Shown here one piece after another: positions 10,118 through 19,110 of a DNA stretch of 64,000 bases (position 1 is the stretch's first letter; each line of letters opens with the position of its first letter). The stretch is taken from contig NZ_CABFKI010000012.1 of the NCBI RefSeq assembly GCF_901764995.1, positions 1-64,000 on the forward strand, given 5' to 3'. The translations under genes were made by a program, and so were the position numbers. The notes beneath the pieces were generated by a model that was not told the origin of the DNA, did no database searches, and saw nothing but the letters and a program-made list of their open reading frames with translations. The DNA comes from Actinobacillus porcinus (GTDB lineage: Bacteria; Pseudomonadota; Gammaproteobacteria; Enterobacterales; Pasteurellaceae).

Positions 10118-10891
10118 TTAAAGAATTTTGCTACCAAAATAAGCAATGGTGAGCAAAATCATACCTGAAATTGTGAAAATGATCATTCTTTTTCCGCGCC
10201 AATGCCATTTCCAGTGCCCAAATAGCAACACACCAAACACCACCCAAGCAAAAAATGAGAAGAGGGCTTTATGTATATTGGTGGGTTCAAGGGCATCTAG
10301 CAAGTAGAACATTCCTGAAATAAGGGTAATGGTTAGCAAGATTTCCCCACTTAATAACACGCGGAAAAAATGGCGTTCTACTAACATTAACGGCGGAACC
10401 GCAGGGGATGGCATGATTTTTTTCTGCTTCAAATTATTGTCCAACCACGCAATTTGAATACTGTAAAGCATCGCAATAAAGCAAACAGAATAGGCCACCA
10501 TAGATAAGACAATATGGGCAAAAACTTGATGATGTAATTGCACCATTTGGCTTGGAATAAATTCTGCCATAATTAAATTGATCACCGCAAACCCATAAGC
10601 AATCGGTAGCAAAAAGGAAATGGTGCGCACTTTTAAGCAAAGGGGAAAGCTGGCTAAAATGGCGATAAATAGACTGAGCAAGGAGCTGATTTCCAGTAAG
10701 GTCATACTTGTACCATTGGGCGTGCTATCTTCCCAATAATGCAGGCTCAAATAGTGCAACGCAATCCCGGCAAGTGCGGTCAATAAAACCCAAATTTTAT
10801 TAATTTGTACCGTTTGACCCTGTGCCAAAGAAGGCGCAATCAGTAAAATACTGACACAATAGCAAAGCATAGAAAAAATGGCGTATGACAT
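10118..10891 (-). CDS. ypjD: YpjD-like inner-membrane protein (cytochrome c assembly/CcsA-like fold)
   Basis: A 257-residue protein with about eight hydrophobic segments and conserved histidines, including a His pair in QLHHQVFAHIVLSMVAYSVC; it resembles the CcmC/CcsA haem-handling family. E. coli YpjD (also named CorE) is its positional homologue between ffh and yfjD. It is transcribed with the downstream corB-like gene (68-base gap) and away from ffh. The physiological role is not settled. Confidence 0.8.
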   Translation of the reverse strand: MSYAIFSMLCYCVSILLIAPSLAQGQTVQINKIWVLLTALAGIALHYLSLHYWEDSTPNGTSMTLLEISSLLSLFIAILASFPLCLKVRTISFLLPIAYGFAVINLIMAEFIPSQMVQLHHQVFAHIVLSMVAYSVCFIAMLYSIQIAWLDNNLKQKKIMPSPAVPPLMLVERHFFRVLLSGEILLTITLISGMFYLLDALEPTNIHKALFSFFAWVVFGVLLFGHWKWHWRGKRMIIFTISGMILLTIAYFGSKIL

Positions 10892-10938
10892 TTATAGATC
10901 CTTTATTTATCTTATTGAGAGCTATTCTAAGTTAAAAA

Positions 10939-10967
10939 TTCAAATAGGGGAAGAATTCAGGTATAAT
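10939..10967 (+). promoter_or_regulatory. Predicted promoter of ffh
   Basis: A perfect TATAAT (10962-10967) lies 17 bases downstream of a weak -35, TTCAAA. The leader to the ffh ATG would be about 28 bases. Confidence 0.5.
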
Positions 10968-11001
10968 CAGCGCAATTTTTCCATTTAGAAATGAGAATGT
11001 T

Positions 11002-12402
11002 ATGTTTGAGAATTTATCCGATCGCCTATCGAAAACCCTACGCAATATCACGGGGAAAGGCCGTTTAACTGAAGATAATATTAAAGATACCTTGCGCGAA
11101 GTGCGTATGGCATTGCTTGAAGCGGATGTGGCGTTGCCTGTTGTTCGCGATTTTATCAACAAAGTCAAAGAAAGTGCCCTTGGCGAAGAAGTGAACAAAA
11201 GCCTAACCCCAGGGCAAGAGTTTTTGAAAATCGTTCAGCGCGAGCTTGAAATGGCCATGGGCGATGCGAATGAAGAACTCAATTTGGCTACCCAGCCGCC
11301 GGCGGTAATTTTAATGGCAGGTTTGCAAGGGGCGGGTAAAACCACTTCTGTAGGTAAACTCGCGAAATTCTTAAAAGAACGTCATAAGAAAAAAGTGCTT
11401 GTGGTGTCCGCGGACGTTTACCGCCCTGCGGCGATTAAACAATTGGAAACCTTGGCGCAAGCGGTTGGCGCGGATTTCTTCCCATCAAACGTACAACAAA
11501 ATCCTGTTGAAATCGTCAAAGCTGCGCTTGCGGATGCCAAATTGAAATTCTACGATGTGTTGATTGTGGATACCGCAGGTCGTTTACATGTTGACGGCGA
11601 AATGATGGACGAAATTAAGCAAATTCACGCCGCACTTTCGCCAATTGAAACGCTCTTTACCGTTGATGCCATGACTGGTCAAGACGCTGCTAATACCGCA
11701 AAAGCTTTTAATGAAGCCTTGCCGTTAACCGGGGTGATTTTAACCAAAGTGGACGGTGATGCCCGCGGTGGTGCGGCGTTATCGATTCGTCAAATTACAG
11801 GAAAACCGATTAAGTTTTTGGGTGTTGGCGAGAAAACCGATGCATTAGAACCGTTTCATCCCGATCGCGTAGCATCGCGTATTTTGGGTATGGGCGATGT
11901 GTTGTCGTTGATTGAGGATTTACAACGCAACGTTGACCATGAAAAAGCGGAAAAAATGGCGCAAAAATTCAAAAAAGGCGACCAATTTACCCTTGATGAT
12001 TTCCGTGAACAGCTCGTTGAAATGAAAAAAATGGGCGGAATGATGTCAATGCTTGAGAAATTACCCGGTGCTAAAAATTTGCCTGATCACGTGAAAAATC
12101 AAGTGGATGACAAAATGTTTATTAAAATGGAAGCGATCATTAATTCCATGACGCTAAAAGAACGTGCAAACCCTGAAATTATTAAAGGTTCGCGCCGCCG
12201 CCGTATTGCCTTAGGTTCCGGTACGCAAGTGCAAGATGTGAACAAATTGCTCAAACAATTTGACGAAATGCAACGTATGATGAAAAAAATGCGCAATGGC
12301 GGTATGGCAAAAATGATGCGCAGCATGAAAGGATTAATGGGCGGCGGCATGGGTGGTCTCGGTGGATTAGGCGGCTTAGGCGGAATGTTTGGACGCCGTT
12401 AA
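11002..12402 (+). CDS. ffh: Signal recognition particle protein
   Basis: The GTPase subunit of the bacterial SRP; with 4.5S RNA it targets nascent inner-membrane proteins to FtsY. 466 residues. The N domain is followed by G-domain motifs GLQGAGKTT (about 107-115), DTAGR and TKVDGDARGG; the methionine-rich M domain runs from about residue 300 with many MKKM and MMRSM segments. The tail ends in a glycine-leucine repeat (GGLGGLGGLGG), a common but variable Ffh ending. ypjD lies divergently, as in E. coli. Confidence 0.97.
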   Translation: MFENLSDRLSKTLRNITGKGRLTEDNIKDTLREVRMALLEADVALPVVRDFINKVKESALGEEVNKSLTPGQEFLKIVQRELEMAMGDANEELNLATQPPAVILMAGLQGAGKTTSVGKLAKFLKERHKKKVLVVSADVYRPAAIKQLETLAQAVGADFFPSNVQQNPVEIVKAALADAKLKFYDVLIVDTAGRLHVDGEMMDEIKQIHAALSPIETLFTVDAMTGQDAANTAKAFNEALPLTGVILTKVDGDARGGAALSIRQITGKPIKFLGVGEKTDALEPFHPDRVASRILGMGDVLSLIEDLQRNVDHEKAEKMAQKFKKGDQFTLDDFREQLVEMKKMGGMMSMLEKLPGAKNLPDHVKNQVDDKMFIKMEAIINSMTLKERANPEIIKGSRRRRIALGSGTQVQDVNKLLKQFDEMQRMMKKMRNGGMAKMMRSMKGLMGGGMGGLGGLGGLGGMFGRR

Positions 12403-12419
12403 TTTGTACCATAAAAAAA

Positions 12420-12449
12420 GAAAGTGCGGTTGTTTCACCGCACTTTTTT
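12420..12449. terminator. Inverted uptake-signal pair terminator between ffh and the BASS gene
   Basis: AAGTGCGGT (12422-12430) and ACCGCACTT (12437-12445) pair with a short loop and end in a T-run; A-rich sequence on the other side allows use by the convergent minus-strand gene ending at 12455. Confidence 0.8.
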
Positions 12450-12454
12450 GTTAC

Positions 12455-13444
12455 TTAGGCATCCACAACTTCCGTTTGTGATGCTTCTGTAGGTTGAGCG
12501 CGTTTTTTATCCCACCAAAGGAAAAGGTTCGCTAAGATTGTGCCTGAAATAGAGTGCCATACACAAGATACAGCGGCGGCGATCGCGGATTCTGCACTGG
12601 TTGGGAAGAATTTTGAGCTTAATCCTGTGGCTAATCCGGCATTTTGTACGCCTACTTCGATAGATAAGGTGCGTTTTTTCGCCGTACTCATACCGCAACA
12701 TTGACCCGCAAGATAGCCTAAAACATAACCAATAATGTTATGGAATGCGATACAAACGAAGATAACCAAACCGGATTCGAGAAATTTTGGACCGTGAACC
12801 GCTACTACGCCACCGACAATACATGCAAATCCAATGACCGCCACACCGGGCATGACGCTTCTTACATCGTGGAACCATTTTTGTTTATGGCAGAAAATGT
12901 TAAATGCTGAGCCAATAGCCACAGGCAAAATGGTGACTAAGAGCATAAATTTAAACATTGCCCAACCATCCATATCAATGGTTTCGCCGACTAAGTAATT
13001 GATTAATAAGGGTGTCATAACCGGTGCAACTATGGTTGAAACCGTTGTCATCCCCACAGAAAACGCCACATCCCCTTTACATAAGAAACTCATAATATTG
13101 GAAGATACACCACCGGGGCAGCAACCGACTAATACAAGACCTAGTGTTAAACCCGGGGAAAGATCAAAGAGATTGGCGATGGTAATGGCAATAAAGGGCA
13201 TAATAGTGTATTGCGCTACGGCGCCGATAAAAATATCTAAAGGGCGTTGGGCTAAGATTTTGTAATCTTGCTTGCCCAGTGTCACACCCATGCCGAGCAT
13301 GATGATGCCTAATACGATGATCTGTGCATCGCCTTTTACCCAGGTAAATGCACTCGGTACGTAGAATGTGACCATTGCTGTAAGAATAATCACGAGAGCC
13401 GTGAATTTAGTGAGAAAATAGCTGAGATGTTTTAATCCGCGCAT
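12455..13444 (-). CDS. Bile acid:sodium symporter (BASS) family transporter
   Basis: A 329-residue inner-membrane protein with about nine or ten hydrophobic segments. The BASS signatures are visible: GLVLVGCCPGGVSSNIMSFL (about 100-119), where the sodium and substrate cross over, and EVGVQNAGLATGL near 265. Bacterial members carry organic anions such as pantoate or keto acids; the substrate here is unknown. It lies 45 bases downstream of yigB on the same strand, so read-through from the dapF-xerC-yigB unit is possible. Confidence 0.88.
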   Translation of the reverse strand: MRGLKHLSYFLTKFTALVIILTAMVTFYVPSAFTWVKGDAQIIVLGIIMLGMGVTLGKQDYKILAQRPLDIFIGAVAQYTIMPFIAITIANLFDLSPGLTLGLVLVGCCPGGVSSNIMSFLCKGDVAFSVGMTTVSTIVAPVMTPLLINYLVGETIDMDGWAMFKFMLLVTILPVAIGSAFNIFCHKQKWFHDVRSVMPGVAVIGFACIVGGVVAVHGPKFLESGLVIFVCIAFHNIIGYVLGYLAGQCCGMSTAKKRTLSIEVGVQNAGLATGLSSKFFPTSAESAIAAAVSCVWHSISGTILANLFLWWDKKRAQPTEASQTEVVDA

Positions 13445-13489
13445 AGTGGTTCCTTGTGTTAAGAGTATAAATAAATGAATTCTATAAGC

Positions 13490-14197
13490 TTATTTTGTGA
13501 GTGACAAGAGTTCGGTTAAATCTGCGATTTCCACAGTCGGTAGCAGTCGAGCTTCTGCAAATTTTCCTATACCTAAATCGGATAAATTAATCCACACCGA
13601 TTGACAACCCGCTTGTATCGCGCCTTGAACATCTGTTACAAGATTATCGCCTACGTGCAAAATGTCTTGCGGATGAAGATGAAATGCCGCGGCAGCTTGG
13701 TGGAATAATGCTTGATGTGGTTTGGCTCTGCCGTGAACACCGGCCTTTAAAGTCAGATCAAAATCAAAGCCAATGCGTTCCGGCGAAACATTGCCGTTGG
13801 TAATGGCAATTAAAGGGTAATGTTGTTTGAGTTGTTTAAGCACTGAAAAACTTTGCGCCGGAATTTCAATTTTATGCCGCCAAACAAAAAAATGTTCGAT
13901 AGCGGTTTGCCAAATGGTCTCAATTTCTACCGCACTTTTCCCTCGGTTTAACAAAAAAGCACGAACCGCTTCAAATCGCCATTGGGTCACATCTTCACAC
14001 AACACAGGATCTTCTGCCAAAATCTTAAATTTCCATTGCTTCCATTCGTCTATTGAAACCTCTTGTCCTAACAATTCCGACAGTTTAGCCACAAACTGAT
14101 TTTCAGCATTTTGAATAACTTGGCGATTATCGTAAAGCGTATCGTCAAGATCGAAACTGATCGCCTTAAATGGCATAAAAGTGCGGTAAAATTTCAT
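13490..14197 (-). CDS. yigB: HAD-superfamily phosphatase YigB
   Basis: A 235-residue cytosolic haloacid-dehalogenase phosphatase; E. coli YigB acts on FMN and on a riboflavin-pathway phosphate. Motif I is DLDDTLYD with the nucleophile near residue 16, motif II is ITNGN, and the late acidic motif is HVGDNLVTDVQGA. Start MKFYR matches the usual YigB start and is preceded by AAGGA on its strand. It is the third gene of dapF-xerC-yigB, as in E. coli. A USS core overlaps its first codons (14179). Confidence 0.9.
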   Translation of the reverse strand: MKFYRTFMPFKAISFDLDDTLYDNRQVIQNAENQFVAKLSELLGQEVSIDEWKQWKFKILAEDPVLCEDVTQWRFEAVRAFLLNRGKSAVEIETIWQTAIEHFFVWRHKIEIPAQSFSVLKQLKQHYPLIAITNGNVSPERIGFDFDLTLKAGVHGRAKPHQALFHQAAAAFHLHPQDILHVGDNLVTDVQGAIQAGCQSVWINLSDLGIGKFAEARLLPTVEIADLTELLSLTK

Positions 14198-14214
14198 CTT
14201 GTTTTCCTTGAATA

Positions 14215-15102
14215 TCAGCTTTTGCGTTTTGCTCTCGGGTGTGCTTTATCATAGACATCCGCTAAATGTTGGAAATTTAAATGGGTGTAAATCTGTGTGG
14301 TGGCAAGATTGCTATGGCCTAATAATTCTTGCACAGCACGTAAATCCGAACTGGCTTCCAACATATGAGTAGCAAAACTATGACGTAATTTATGGGGATT
14401 TAAATGGGCGTTCAATCCTTGTTTTATGCCCCAAACTTCCAAGCGTTTTTGAATGGAACGATGGGTTAAACGATTGCCCAAAGAACTGACAAAAAGTGCG
14501 TCATCTTTTGGGTTAAAAAGCAACCGCACTTTTAGCCAAGCTTGAATGGCGTGCAAAGCGTGATGCCCAAAGGGCAAGACGCGTTCTTTATTCCCTTTCC
14601 CTAATACGCGAACTTCGCGTGCGCGCATATTCAAACTGTTCAAATTTAGCCCTTGTAATTCCGACAAACGTAGCCCCGAGCTATACATCAATTCCATGAT
14701 GGCGCGATCACGAATATCAATAGGTTCCTTACTTTGATTATTGAGCAATTTATTGATCTGCGCTTCATCAATATTTTTAGGCAAATGTTTTCCTTGTTTT
14801 GGGGCGGAAATCCCTGTGGCAGGGTTGACTTTTAATTCCCCTTGAACAACCAAATAGCTCAAAAACTGACGCAACGCAGATAAGCGCAAGGCAAGGCTTT
14901 TCTCGTGTAAACCTGATTTCCGACTTTCTGCGACCACAAAGCGCACCACACTTGGTGAAATGCCTTGCCAAGTATGAATCTCATTTTTGTGCAAAATCTC
15001 TACAACCGCTGCCAGCTGGCGTTGATACGCCGCTAGCGTGTGTTTGCTTAATTGCCGCTCAATGCGCAAATAGTTGTAGTATTTTTCAAGTGCCGTTTGC
15101 AT
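14215..15102 (-). CDS. xerC: Site-specific tyrosine recombinase XerC
   Basis: With XerD it resolves chromosome dimers at dif near the septum. 295 residues with an N-terminal SAM-like core-binding domain (1-85) and C-terminal catalytic domain. The catalytic set is visible: Arg in SSGLRLSEL, the HKLRH box (HxxR) near 240, His in LGHSNL and the tyrosine in TTQIYTHL near 272. It lies between dapF and yigB, the conserved gamma-proteobacterial position. Confidence 0.96.
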   Translation of the reverse strand: MQTALEKYYNYLRIERQLSKHTLAAYQRQLAAVVEILHKNEIHTWQGISPSVVRFVVAESRKSGLHEKSLALRLSALRQFLSYLVVQGELKVNPATGISAPKQGKHLPKNIDEAQINKLLNNQSKEPIDIRDRAIMELMYSSGLRLSELQGLNLNSLNMRAREVRVLGKGNKERVLPFGHHALHAIQAWLKVRLLFNPKDDALFVSSLGNRLTHRSIQKRLEVWGIKQGLNAHLNPHKLRHSFATHMLEASSDLRAVQELLGHSNLATTQIYTHLNFQHLADVYDKAHPRAKRKS

Positions 15103-15136
15103 AGGGAAGTTGTGTTTAGAATCGATGAGTCAGTGG

Positions 15137-15961
15137 CTATAACTTTATCACACCATCATAAATATGCGTGGCATCGCCTGTCATATACAGCGGATGACCT
15201 TCGCCTTCCCATTCAATGGTGAGCGAGCCGCCGGGGAGATCCACTTGCACTTTGTTGTCCAATAAGCCTTGCATGATGCCTACAGCGGCGGCGGCGCAGG
15301 CGCCACTGCCACAGGCTTGGGTTTCGCCTGCGCCGCGTTCGTAAACACGAAGTTTGATGTGGTTGCGGTTAATTACTTGCATAAACCCGGCGTTTACGCG
15401 TTCCGGAAAACGTTCGTGGTTTTCCAGTAATGGCCCAAGCGCTTCAACGTTAGCGGTTTGAATATCTTCGACTTGTACGACACAATGCGGATTGCCCATA
15501 GAAACCGCGCCGCAAAGGACGGTTTGAATATCCGTGCGAAGAATGTAATTTTTTTCAAATTTATTGGCAATAAAAGGGATTTTACTCGGTTCCCAAATGG
15601 GTTCGCCCATATTGACACGGATCATGCCGTCATCTTTAACCGTTAAAATCATGCGGCCTTTAGCGGTGCTCACTGCGATGTCTTTTTTATTGGTTAAGCC
15701 TTTCATGGTAACGAAACGGGCGAAACAACGTGCGCCGTTGCCACATTGGGAAACTTCGCTACCATCAGCATTAAATATGCGGTAGTGAAAATCGAGATCA
15801 GGATCGTAGGGTGGTTCAACGATGAGTAATTGGTCGAAGCCAATACCACGATGGCGATCGGCGAGTTTTTTGATGACCTCTTCAGGGAAGAATAAATTTT
15901 GGGTTACTGCATCAACCACGACAAAATCGTTGCCTAATCCGTGCATTTTGGAAAACTGCAT
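15137..15961 (-). CDS. dapF: Diaminopimelate epimerase
   Basis: Interconverts LL- and meso-diaminopimelate for lysine and peptidoglycan synthesis. 274 residues, as in H. influenzae and E. coli. The two catalytic cysteines are in QCGNGARCF (near 73) and [10 protein letters not shown] (near 217). First gene of the minus-strand dapF-xerC-yigB unit; it supplies the substrate of MurE encoded in the same window. Confidence 0.97.
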   Translation of the reverse strand: MQFSKMHGLGNDFVVVDAVTQNLFFPEEVIKKLADRHRGIGFDQLLIVEPPYDPDLDFHYRIFNADGSEVSQCGNGARCFARFVTMKGLTNKKDIAVSTAKGRMILTVKDDGMIRVNMGEPIWEPSKIPFIANKFEKNYILRTDIQTVLCGAVSMGNPHCVVQVEDIQTANVEALGPLLENHERFPERVNAGFMQVINRNHIKLRVYERGAGETQACGSGACAAAAVGIMQGLLDNKVQVDLPGGSLTIEWEGEGHPLYMTGDATHIYDGVIKL

Positions 15962-16133
15962 TTTTCCGTCCTATATCAAAGAAAAGTATTTGGGCATTAT
16001 AGTGTGCTATTTAAGATGAGTAAATAAGCGGATCATCGTAAAAGACAATGACAGTAATCAGGGCTTATGCTATATTTCTGCTCATTACTGGCCGCTAATA
16101 AGTGCGGTTGATTTTTGACTGTTTTGAGAAAAA

Positions 16134-16853
16134 ATGAACGAACTCAATCCAAATAATATTCCGAAGCACGTTGCCATTATTATGGATGGCAATGGCCGCT
16201 GGGCAAAACAACAAGGGAAAATGCGTGTTTTTGGTCATACCAATGGTGTGAAAGCAGTGCGTAGATCTGTGTCTTATGCCCGCCAAATTGGGGTGCAATC
16301 CTTAACCTTATATGCCTTTAGTAGCGAAAACTGGAATCGCCCTGAAGCGGAAGTTTCCGCCTTAATGACATTATTTATGCAAGCCTTAGATCGTGAAGTG
16401 AAGAAGTTGCATAAGAATAATATTAAGTTATTGATTTTAGGCGATAAATCGAAGTTTAGCGATAAGCTGCAAGAGAAAATCGCCAAAGCAGAAAAATTAA
16501 CGGAAAATAACACCGCACTGACGGTGAATATCGCGGCAAACTATGGTGGTTGTTGGGATATTGTGCAGGCTACTCAAAAATTGGCCGGGCAAGTGAAAGC
16601 CGGTGAGTTAGCGCCGGAACAAATTAATGAAGAACTTTTTCAACAGATGTTGGTCACAAAAGCGCAACCCCCAGTGGATTTATTAATTCGTACCAGTGGT
16701 GAACAACGGATTAGTAATTTTTTGCTTTGGCAAATTGCCTATGCCGAGCTGTATTTCACCGATGTGCTATGGCCTGATTTTAACGAAGAAGAATTTAACC
16801 GAGCAGTTTTTGCTTTCCAACAACGTGAGCGCCGTTTTGGCGGTTCTGAATAA
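16134..16853 (+). CDS. uppS: Undecaprenyl diphosphate synthase
   Basis: Cis-prenyltransferase that makes the C55 lipid carrier used by MraY, MurG and LPS/O-antigen pathways. 239 residues. The catalytic MDGNGRWAK motif lies at about 18-26, and [15 protein letters not shown] with the C-terminal substrate-binding region near 190. First of the run uppS-cdsA-rseP-bamA-skp-lpxD, the order seen in E. coli apart from genes further on. Confidence 0.96.
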   Translation: MNELNPNNIPKHVAIIMDGNGRWAKQQGKMRVFGHTNGVKAVRRSVSYARQIGVQSLTLYAFSSENWNRPEAEVSALMTLFMQALDREVKKLHKNNIKLLILGDKSKFSDKLQEKIAKAEKLTENNTALTVNIAANYGGCWDIVQATQKLAGQVKAGELAPEQINEELFQQMLVTKAQPPVDLLIRTSGEQRISNFLLWQIAYAELYFTDVLWPDFNEEEFNRAVFAFQQRERRFGGSE

Positions 16854-16863
16854 GGAGTTACTT

Positions 16864-17730
16864 TTGCTTAAAGAACGAGTTTTATCTGCCATTGTATTAA
16901 TTGCAATCGTTTGTGCGGCTTTATTTTTATTTTCGCCATTCTATTTCGCTTTGGCGATAGGCGCGGTGGCAACATTGGGTGTTTGGGAATGGACACAATT
17001 TGCGCGTGTTAAACCCTTCTTTTGGCGCGCTGTAATCACCGTTGTTGCAGCGGCATTTCTATTTTTATGGATTTTCAGCGAAGCGGATTATTTAAATGCC
17101 GGGCGTGTCTTCCAATCTCATGCCGAGCCGATTTTATTAGGTGCTGTGGTTTGGTGGGGCGTGGCATTTTTGCTGGTGGTGAGCTATCCGGCATCGGCGA
17201 AATTATGGGGAAAATCCCCGATCTTGCAGGCGATTTTTGCCTTTCACACCCTTATTCCTTTTGTAATTGGTGTGTTAAGTTTGCGTTTGGATAATTATGT
17301 CTCAGATGCGTTGCATGGTGTACAACTCTTGCTTTATGTCTTTATTTTAGTTTGGGCGGCAGATAGTGGGGCGTATTTTGCCGGCCGCGCATTAGGTAAA
17401 CACAAATTGGCGCCGAAAGTATCGCCGGGGAAAACGTGGGAAGGCGTGATTGGTGGTGTTTTAACCGCAGCGGTATTGGCGTTTTTATTTATTCATTTTG
17501 CGGGAGACAGCTTATTTACCCGCGGAAATATTCAAAGTTTAACCGCACTTTCTGCGGCAACGGTGGCTATTTCGGTGTTGGGCGATTTAACGGAAAGTAT
17601 GTTCAAACGCGAAGCGGGGATTAAAGACAGCAGCAATTTAATTCCGGGGCACGGCGGTGTGTTAGATCGCATTGATAGCCTTACCGCGGCAGTTCCATTT
17701 TTTAGCTATTTCTATTTCTTTGTGTTATAA
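16864..17730 (+). CDS. cdsA: Phosphatidate cytidylyltransferase
   Basis: Makes CDP-diacylglycerol from phosphatidate and CTP in the inner membrane. The likely start is TTG 16864, preceded by GGAG at 16854-16857 (six-base spacing), giving 288 residues, close to E. coli CdsA (285); the frame is open upstream inside uppS but that extension lacks homology. About eight membrane segments; the signature segments SPGKTWEG and the end block KDSSNLIPGHGGVLDRIDSL are present. A USS core lies at 17542. Confidence 0.94.
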   Translation: MLKERVLSAIVLIAIVCAALFLFSPFYFALAIGAVATLGVWEWTQFARVKPFFWRAVITVVAAAFLFLWIFSEADYLNAGRVFQSHAEPILLGAVVWWGVAFLLVVSYPASAKLWGKSPILQAIFAFHTLIPFVIGVLSLRLDNYVSDALHGVQLLLYVFILVWAADSGAYFAGRALGKHKLAPKVSPGKTWEGVIGGVLTAAVLAFLFIHFAGDSLFTRGNIQSLTALSAATVAISVLGDLTESMFKREAGIKDSSNLIPGHGGVLDRIDSLTAAVPFFSYFYFFVL

Positions 17731-17739
17731 GGAAAAATA

Positions 17740-19068
17740 ATGTCCTTTTTGTGGTCGCTTGTTTCATTTATTGTTGTTATTGGCGTATTGGTTTCTGTGC
17801 ATGAGTTCGGACACTTTTGGGCGGCGCGAAAGTGCGGTGTAAAAGTGCATCGTTTTTCTATTGGCTTTGGGAAAGTGTTATGGAAACGCACGGATAAACA
17901 GGGAACGGAATTTGCCTTATCGGTGATTCCCTTGGGCGGTTATGTCAAAATGCTTGATGAACGCACGGAAGAAGTGCCGCTTGAGTTAAAATCCCAATCC
18001 TTTAACAGCAAAACCGTGTTGCAACGTGCTTTTATTAGTGCTGCAGGCCCATTAGCGAATTTTATTTTTGCGATTTTTGCCTATTGGGTGATTTTTGTGG
18101 TGGGGATGCCGAGTGTTAAACCGGTGATTGGGGAAGTAAAACCCCATTCCATTGCCGCTATGGCAGAGCTTGCACCAAACAGTCAAATTTTGGCGGTTGA
18201 TGGCACGCAAACCGATGATTGGGAAAGCATTAATTTGTTGCTCGCCAGCAAGTTAGGGAATGAGCGAGTGACCTTAACGGTGGCGCCATTTGGTGAACAT
18301 CGTATCCAAGAAAAAACGTTATCTTTGAGCAATTGGACTTTTAATCCTGAAAAAGAATCGGCTTTCGGTTCTTTGGGGATTAAACCGGTTTCATCTAAAG
18401 TGACGAATACCTTGGCTTCCGTGGTGAAAGATTCCCCGGCGGCACGTGCAGGTTTGCAAGTCGGTGATGTGCTGTTGCGTTTAAATGGGCAATCTGTGGA
18501 TTGGCAGGCGTTGGTTGATCGTATTCAACAAGGTGGAACCTTGGATTTACAGGTGTTGCGACAAGGGGAAGAAATGACTGTCGCGTTAACGCCTGAAATG
18601 AAAGACGGACGCTATTTTGCCGGCATTGCCCCTGTGGTTGAGCCTATAAATGAAATCTATCGAACTGAATTAAAATATGATATTCTTGACGCCTTGTGGA
18701 AAGGGGTAGAGAAAACGTGGCAACTTTCTGCGTTGACGGTCAAAGTCATCGGCAAGTTATTTACAGGAGATTTATCGCTCAGTAATTTGAGTGGGCCGAT
18801 TTCCATTGCCAAAGGTGCCGGCGCTTCATCCAGCTTTGGTTTGATTGCATTTTTAAGCTTTATGGCATTAATTAGCGTCAATTTAGGTATTATGAATTTA
18901 TTTCCGTTGCCCGTGCTAGATGGTGGTCATTTGGTCTTTTTGGCAGCGGAAGGGATAAAAGGCAAACCGGTTTCCGAGCGAGTACAAGAATTATGTTATC
19001 GTCTTGGCGCAGCGTTGTTATTAGTGCTAACAGCCTTTGCTTTATTTAATGATTTTTTGCGTTTATAA
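17740..19068 (+). CDS. rseP: Site-2 intramembrane metalloprotease RseP
   Basis: Cleaves the anti-sigma factor RseA within the membrane to release sigma-E after DegS. 442 residues. Zinc-binding HEFGH lies at 21-25 in the first membrane segment and the third ligand is in LPVLDGGH near 393. Two PDZ domains occupy roughly 115-310. Located just ahead of bamA, a sigma-E target in E. coli. A USS core sits at 17830 within the first codons. Confidence 0.96.
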   Translation: MSFLWSLVSFIVVIGVLVSVHEFGHFWAARKCGVKVHRFSIGFGKVLWKRTDKQGTEFALSVIPLGGYVKMLDERTEEVPLELKSQSFNSKTVLQRAFISAAGPLANFIFAIFAYWVIFVVGMPSVKPVIGEVKPHSIAAMAELAPNSQILAVDGTQTDDWESINLLLASKLGNERVTLTVAPFGEHRIQEKTLSLSNWTFNPEKESAFGSLGIKPVSSKVTNTLASVVKDSPAARAGLQVGDVLLRLNGQSVDWQALVDRIQQGGTLDLQVLRQGEEMTVALTPEMKDGRYFAGIAPVVEPINEIYRTELKYDILDALWKGVEKTWQLSALTVKVIGKLFTGDLSLSNLSGPISIAKGAGASSSFGLIAFLSFMALISVNLGIMNLFPLPVLDGGHLVFLAAEGIKGKPVSERVQELCYRLGAALLLVLTAFALFNDFLRL

Positions 19069-19110
19069 AACGCAGCGAAAACTAACCGCACTTTTATAGG
19101 TGATTTAAAA

